A DNA stretch of 64,000 nucleotides. Origin: Callorhinus ursinus (taxonomy: Eukaryota; Chordata; Mammalia; Carnivora; Otariidae). A model generated the notes under the pieces. The model had not been told where the DNA came from, did no database searches, and saw only the letters and a list, made by a program, of their open reading frames with translations. Below, piece after piece: positions 59,862 to 64,000 of this stretch. How positions within the stretch are numbered: position 1 is the first letter of the stretch; every line of letters starts with the position of its first letter. The position numbers were made by a program, and so were the translations under genes. Location of the stretch: positions 50,195,589 to 50,259,588 of the forward strand of contig NW_020312817.1 of assembly GCF_003265705.1 (NCBI RefSeq), written 5' to 3'.

Positions 59862-61795
59862 TAATGATTCTTCTGCATCTACTGAGATGATCATATGGTT
59901 TTTATCCTTTTGCATGTTAATGTGATGTATCACATTGATTTATTTGCAAATAAATTTATTTGCATCCCAGGAATAAATCCCACTTGATCGTGGTGAATGA
60001 TTTTTTTAATGTATTATTAGATTGAGTTTGTTAATATTTTGTTGAAGATTTCTGCATCTGTGCTCATTAGATATACTGGCCTACAGTATTCTTTTTTTCT
60101 GTAATGTCTTTTTTTTTCTTTTTTAAAGATTTTATTTATTTATTTGACAGGGAGAGACACAGGAAAGAGGGAACATAAGCAGGGGGAGTGGGAGAGGGAG
60201 AAACAGGCCTCCCGCCGAGCAGGGAGCCTGATGTGGGACTCAATCCCAGGACTCTAGGATCACGACTTGAGCCGAAGGCAGATGGCCAATGACTGAGCCA
60301 CGCAGGTGCCCCTTTTTCTGTAATGTCTTTAAACGATTTTGGTATCAGGGTAATGCTGGCATTGTAGAAGGAATCTGGAAGTTTCCTTCCTCTTCTATTT
60401 TTTGGACTAGTTCGAGAATAGGTATTAACTCTTCTTTAAATGCTTGGTAGAATTTACCTGTGAAGCCACCAGGTCCTGGACTTTTGTTTGTTGGGAGTTT
60501 ATTACTGATTCAATTTCATTGCTAATAATTGGTCTGTTCAAATTTTCTGTTTTTTCCTAATTCAGTTTTGGAAGGTGATATGTTTCAAAGGAATTTATCC
60601 ATTTCTTCTTGGTTGCCCAATTTTTTGTCATATAGTTTTAATAATATTCTTATAATCCTTTGTATTTCTGTGGTATTAGTTGGTATTTCTCCTCCATTTC
60701 TGATTTTATTTATTTGAATCCTCTTTTTTTTTGATAAGTCTTACTAAAGGTTTATCAATTTTGTTAATCTTTTCAAAGAACTAGCTCCTGGTTTCATTGA
60801 TCAGGTCTATTGTTTTTTTTTTTTTTTTTTTTAGTCTCTATTTCATTTACGTCTGCTCTAATTGCTATTATTTCCTTCATTCCACTGGCTCTGGACATTG
60901 TTCTTTTTCTAGATCCTTTAGGTGTAAGGTTAGGTTCTTTGAGATTTTTTTTGCTTCCTGAAGTAGGCCTGTATTGCTGTAATCTTCCCTCTGAGAACTG
61001 TTTTCACTGTATCCCAAAGATTCTGAGTCATTGTGTTTTCATTTTCATTTGTCTCCCTGTATTCTCTGATTTCTTCTTTGATTTCCCATTCATTGTCTGT
61101 AGCATCACATTATTAAGAGAAAGAATAAAACCAGTAAGATCGTCTCAATAAATGCACAAAAAGCATTTGACAAAGTACAACATCCATTCATGATAAAAAC
61201 TCTCAACAAAGTAGATTTAGAGAGAACATACCTCAACATAATAAAAGCCGTATATGAAAATCTCACAGCTAACATCATACTCAGTGGTGAAAAACTGAGA
61301 GCTTTTCCCCTCAGGAACAAGGTAAGGATATCCACTCTCACCAGTTTAATTCAGCATAGTACTGAAAGTCCAAGCCACAGCAATAAGACAAGGAAAAGAA
61401 ATAAAAGGCATCCAGTTGATAAGGAAAAAGTAAAACTTTCACTATTTGTAGATGACATAATACTATATATAGAAAATCCTAATTACTCCACCAAAAAACT
61501 ACTAGAACTGACAAATGAATTCAGTAAAGTAGAAGGACACAAACACAAAATTAATATACAGAAATCTGTTGCATTTCTATATGCTAATAATGAAGTAGCA
61601 GAAAGAGATATTAAGAAAATAATCCTATTTACAACTACACCAATAATAATAAAGTCCTAAGACTACAATTAACCAAGGAGGTTTAAAACCTGAACTCCAA
61701 AAGCTGTAAAAACACTGAAAGAAACTGAAGATGACACAAACAAATGAAAAGATATTCCATGTTCATGGATTTGAAGAACCAATATTGTTAAATGA
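59862..61795. mobile_element. L1 with 5' inversion (twin priming)
   Basis: 59862-61105 is antisense ORF2 upstream of and into the RT domain. At about 61110 it switches to sense, starting at the same ORF2 point (the AEKAFDKVQ region), and continues through RT (LSLFVDDIILY, 61435-61470) to about 61795. The two halves overlap by about 30 bp of ORF2. SINE nested at 60112-60312. Confidence 0.85.
60112..60312 (-). mobile_element. SINEC, minus strand, 18-bp target duplication
   Basis: tttttctgtaatgtcttt at 60094-60111 and 60313-60330. Confidence 0.96.
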
Positions 61796-64000
61796 TACTA
61801 AATAGTCAAAGACTAGATGCTTTTCCCCTAGGACAAGAACAAGACAAGCATGTCCATTCTTCCTCCTATCTTCAATATCATACTGTAGGTCCTAGCCAGG
61901 GCAATCTGGAAAGAAATTAAAATCCAGATTGGAAAGGAAGAAGTAAAACTATATTTATAAATGACATGATCTTCATAAAGAAAATTCCAAGGAAACCACA
62001 CAAAACCAACCAGCTTGTTAAGAAACTAGCTCAGGAAAGTTGCAGGATTCAAGCTCAGTATACAAAACTCAACTGTATTTCAACACAGTAAACAATCCAA
62101 AAACGAAACTTAAGAAAACAATTCTATTTACAATAGCACAAAAAATAAAATACATAAGAATACATTTACCAAAATAAATATAAAACTAGCACACTACAAA
62201 ACATTGTTGAAAAAAATTATGGATAATCAAAACAAATGGAAAACTGACCCAGTGGACTTGAAGACAATACTGTTAAAATGGCAATACTCCCCATATTGAT
62301 CTATTGGTTCAAGGCAATTCCTATCAAAATCCTACCTGGCTTCCCCCCCCCCTCCAAAAATTTGACAAACATATCCTAAAGTTCATGTAGAAATTCAAGG
62401 GACCCATAGTAGCCAAACCAACCTGAAAATGATAAACAAAGTTGGAGGTCTCACTTTCTGATGTCAAAACTTACTAAACAGCTAGCGTAATTGAAACAGG
62501 GTAGTACTGGCACAGGATAAACATATAGATCAAGGGAACAGAACTGACAGTCCATAAATAAACACTAACATTTATGGTGACTTGATTTTCAACGAAGGAG
62601 CCAAGAAAATCCATGGGAAAAGAATAGTCTTTTCAATAAACAATGCTAGGACAACTGATTATCCATGTGTAAAAGAATGAATTTGCATTCCACATAAAAA
62701 CTGCCTCTATGGGTATAGGCAGCACAAGTATATAAAACTGTATAATATATACAATTGTGTATATGCAATTGTGTATATACATATAAAATATATAAATACA
62801 TAAAATATAATTATAATATATAAATATATATTAAATTTAAAACTTCTGTGCATCAAAATATACAACCAACAGTGTAAAATGGCAACCTACAGAGTGGGAT
62901 AAAATATTTGCAAATCATGTATCTGATAAAGGGTTAATATCTGGACTATATAAAGAACTCTTACGACTCAAAAAAATTAAAACCAATTAAAAAATGGGCA
63001 AACATCTTAAATAGACATTACTCCAACGAAGATGTACAACTGGCCAACAAGTACATGAAAAGATGGTTAACATCACTAATCATCAGGGAAGTGTAAATCA
63101 AAAGCACAATGAGATACCACTTCACACCTGTAGGATGGCTATTATCAAAAAAAGCAGAAAATAACAAGGGTTGGAGAGGACGTGGAGAAATTAGAATCCT
63201 TGTGCACTGCTGGTAGGAATGTAAAATGGTGTAGCTGTTGTGGAAAAACAGTATGACAGTTCCACAAAAACTTAAAAATAGAATGACCATATGATCTAGC
63301 AATTCCACCTTTTTTTTAAAAAAAAGATTTTATTTATTTATTTGACAGAGAGAAACATAGCGAAAGAGGGAACACAAGCAGGGGGAGTGGGAGAGGGAGA
63401 AGCAGGCCTCCCCGCGGAGCAGGGAGCCCGATGCGGGGCTCGATCCTAGGACCCTGGGGATCATGACCTGAGCCAAAGACAGACGCTTAACACCTGAGCT
63501 ACCCAGGTGCCCCCTCTAGCAATTCCACTTGTGAGTCTATACCCCCAAAAATTAAAAAGTAGGGTCTCAAGGAGATATTTGTATGCTCATGTTCATAGTA
63601 GCACTATTCACAAACAACCAAAAGGTGGAAGCAACTCAAGTGTCCACTGATGGATGAATGGATAAACAAAATGTGGTATATACATACAATGGAATATTAT
63701 TCAGCCTTAAAAAGGAAAGAAACTGACACATGCTACAACATGGATGAACCTTGAGGACATAATGTTAAGTGAAATAAGACAGTCACAAACAAATACTGTA
63801 TGAGCATACTTTTATGAGATACCTAAAGGAGTCAAATTCATAGAAGCAGAAATTAGAATGGTGGTTGCCAGTGGTTGGGGAGAAAGGGAAGTGAGGAGTT
63901 ATGGTTTAATGGATATAGTTTCAGTTTTACAAGAAGAGTTCTGGAGATCAGTTGTACAACAGTGTGAATATTGTTAACACAACTGAATTGCATACTTAAT
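61796..64000 (+). mobile_element. old L1 ORF2 and 3' UTR, sense, running off the window
   Basis: RT-region to 3' UTR text (ctagccagggcaatctggaa; aaagggttaatatctggact; ggaatattattcagccttaa). TA-rich tract at 62740-62840. SINE nested at 63309-63514. All frames broken. Confidence 0.8.
63309..63514 (-). mobile_element. SINEC, minus strand, 14-bp target duplication
   Basis: tctagcaattccac at 63295-63308 and 63515-63528. Confidence 0.96.

Noticed and set aside
61190..61660. 156-codon frame with FVDD motif as an intact polymerase
   Set aside because: Sense half of a twin-primed L1; most of ORF2 is missing or broken.
1..64000. CRISPR arrays, tRNA/rRNA genes, prokaryotic operons
   Set aside because: None seen. 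The regularly recurring sequence is the dispersed carnivore SINE, and its tRNA-like heads are degenerate.

Overview
The window is nuclear genomic DNA from a carnivoran mammal. It is saturated with the tRNA-Lys-derived carnivore SINE (SINEC; about 40 copies on both strands) and with carnivore-type and older LINE-1. The SINE subfamilies resemble those of arctoid carnivores (bear, seal or mustelid lineage). I see neither the young canid SINEC_Cf form nor the felid form, so dog and cat are unlikely. Species is inferred from remembered repeat consensus, not from a database search.

The only functional gene I can support is ALMS1 (Alström syndrome / centrosome and basal-body protein), on the minus strand. 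Six internal coding exons are visible, each with AG/GT splice sites and a reading frame that continues across every junction. In transcription order they lie at 56797-54954 (1844 nt, the large exon 10 of the human numbering), 33130-32889 (242 nt), 28669-28544 (126 nt), 12302-12132 (171 nt), 9286-9149 (138 nt) and 5962-5792 (171 nt). Together they give 2692 nt of coding sequence. The giant exon 8, the first exons and the C-terminal ALMS-motif exons lie outside the window.

Region by region: 1-5791 is intron 15 (L1 and SINE copies); 5963-9148 is intron 14, which holds a processed AURKA pseudogene on the plus strand; 9287-12131 is intron 13; 12303-28543 is intron 12 (many SINEs, a rearranged L1, L1 5' regions in antisense, a 2.5-kb L1 with an 18-bp target duplication); 28670-32888 is intron 11 (a local duplication carrying a CA microsatellite); 33131-54953 is intron 10 (L1, HAL1-like, MER20-like, an LTR-like segment, a second local duplication, MIRs); 56798-64000 is part of intron 9 (nested and inverted L1s).

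The most interesting points are these. (1) Exons 13, 14 and 15 of ALMS1 look like products of tandem exon duplication: the proteins align, all have phase 1-1, and similarity runs into the introns. (2) Exon 10 holds three tandem 42-residue repeats. (3) An AURKA retrocopy has lost the kinase C-lobe but keeps its 3' UTR and poly(A). (4) There are two near-identical local direct duplications inside introns. (5) Several L1 copies carry internal inversions of the twin-priming kind. I found no prokaryote-like system, CRISPR, operon or new functional gene.
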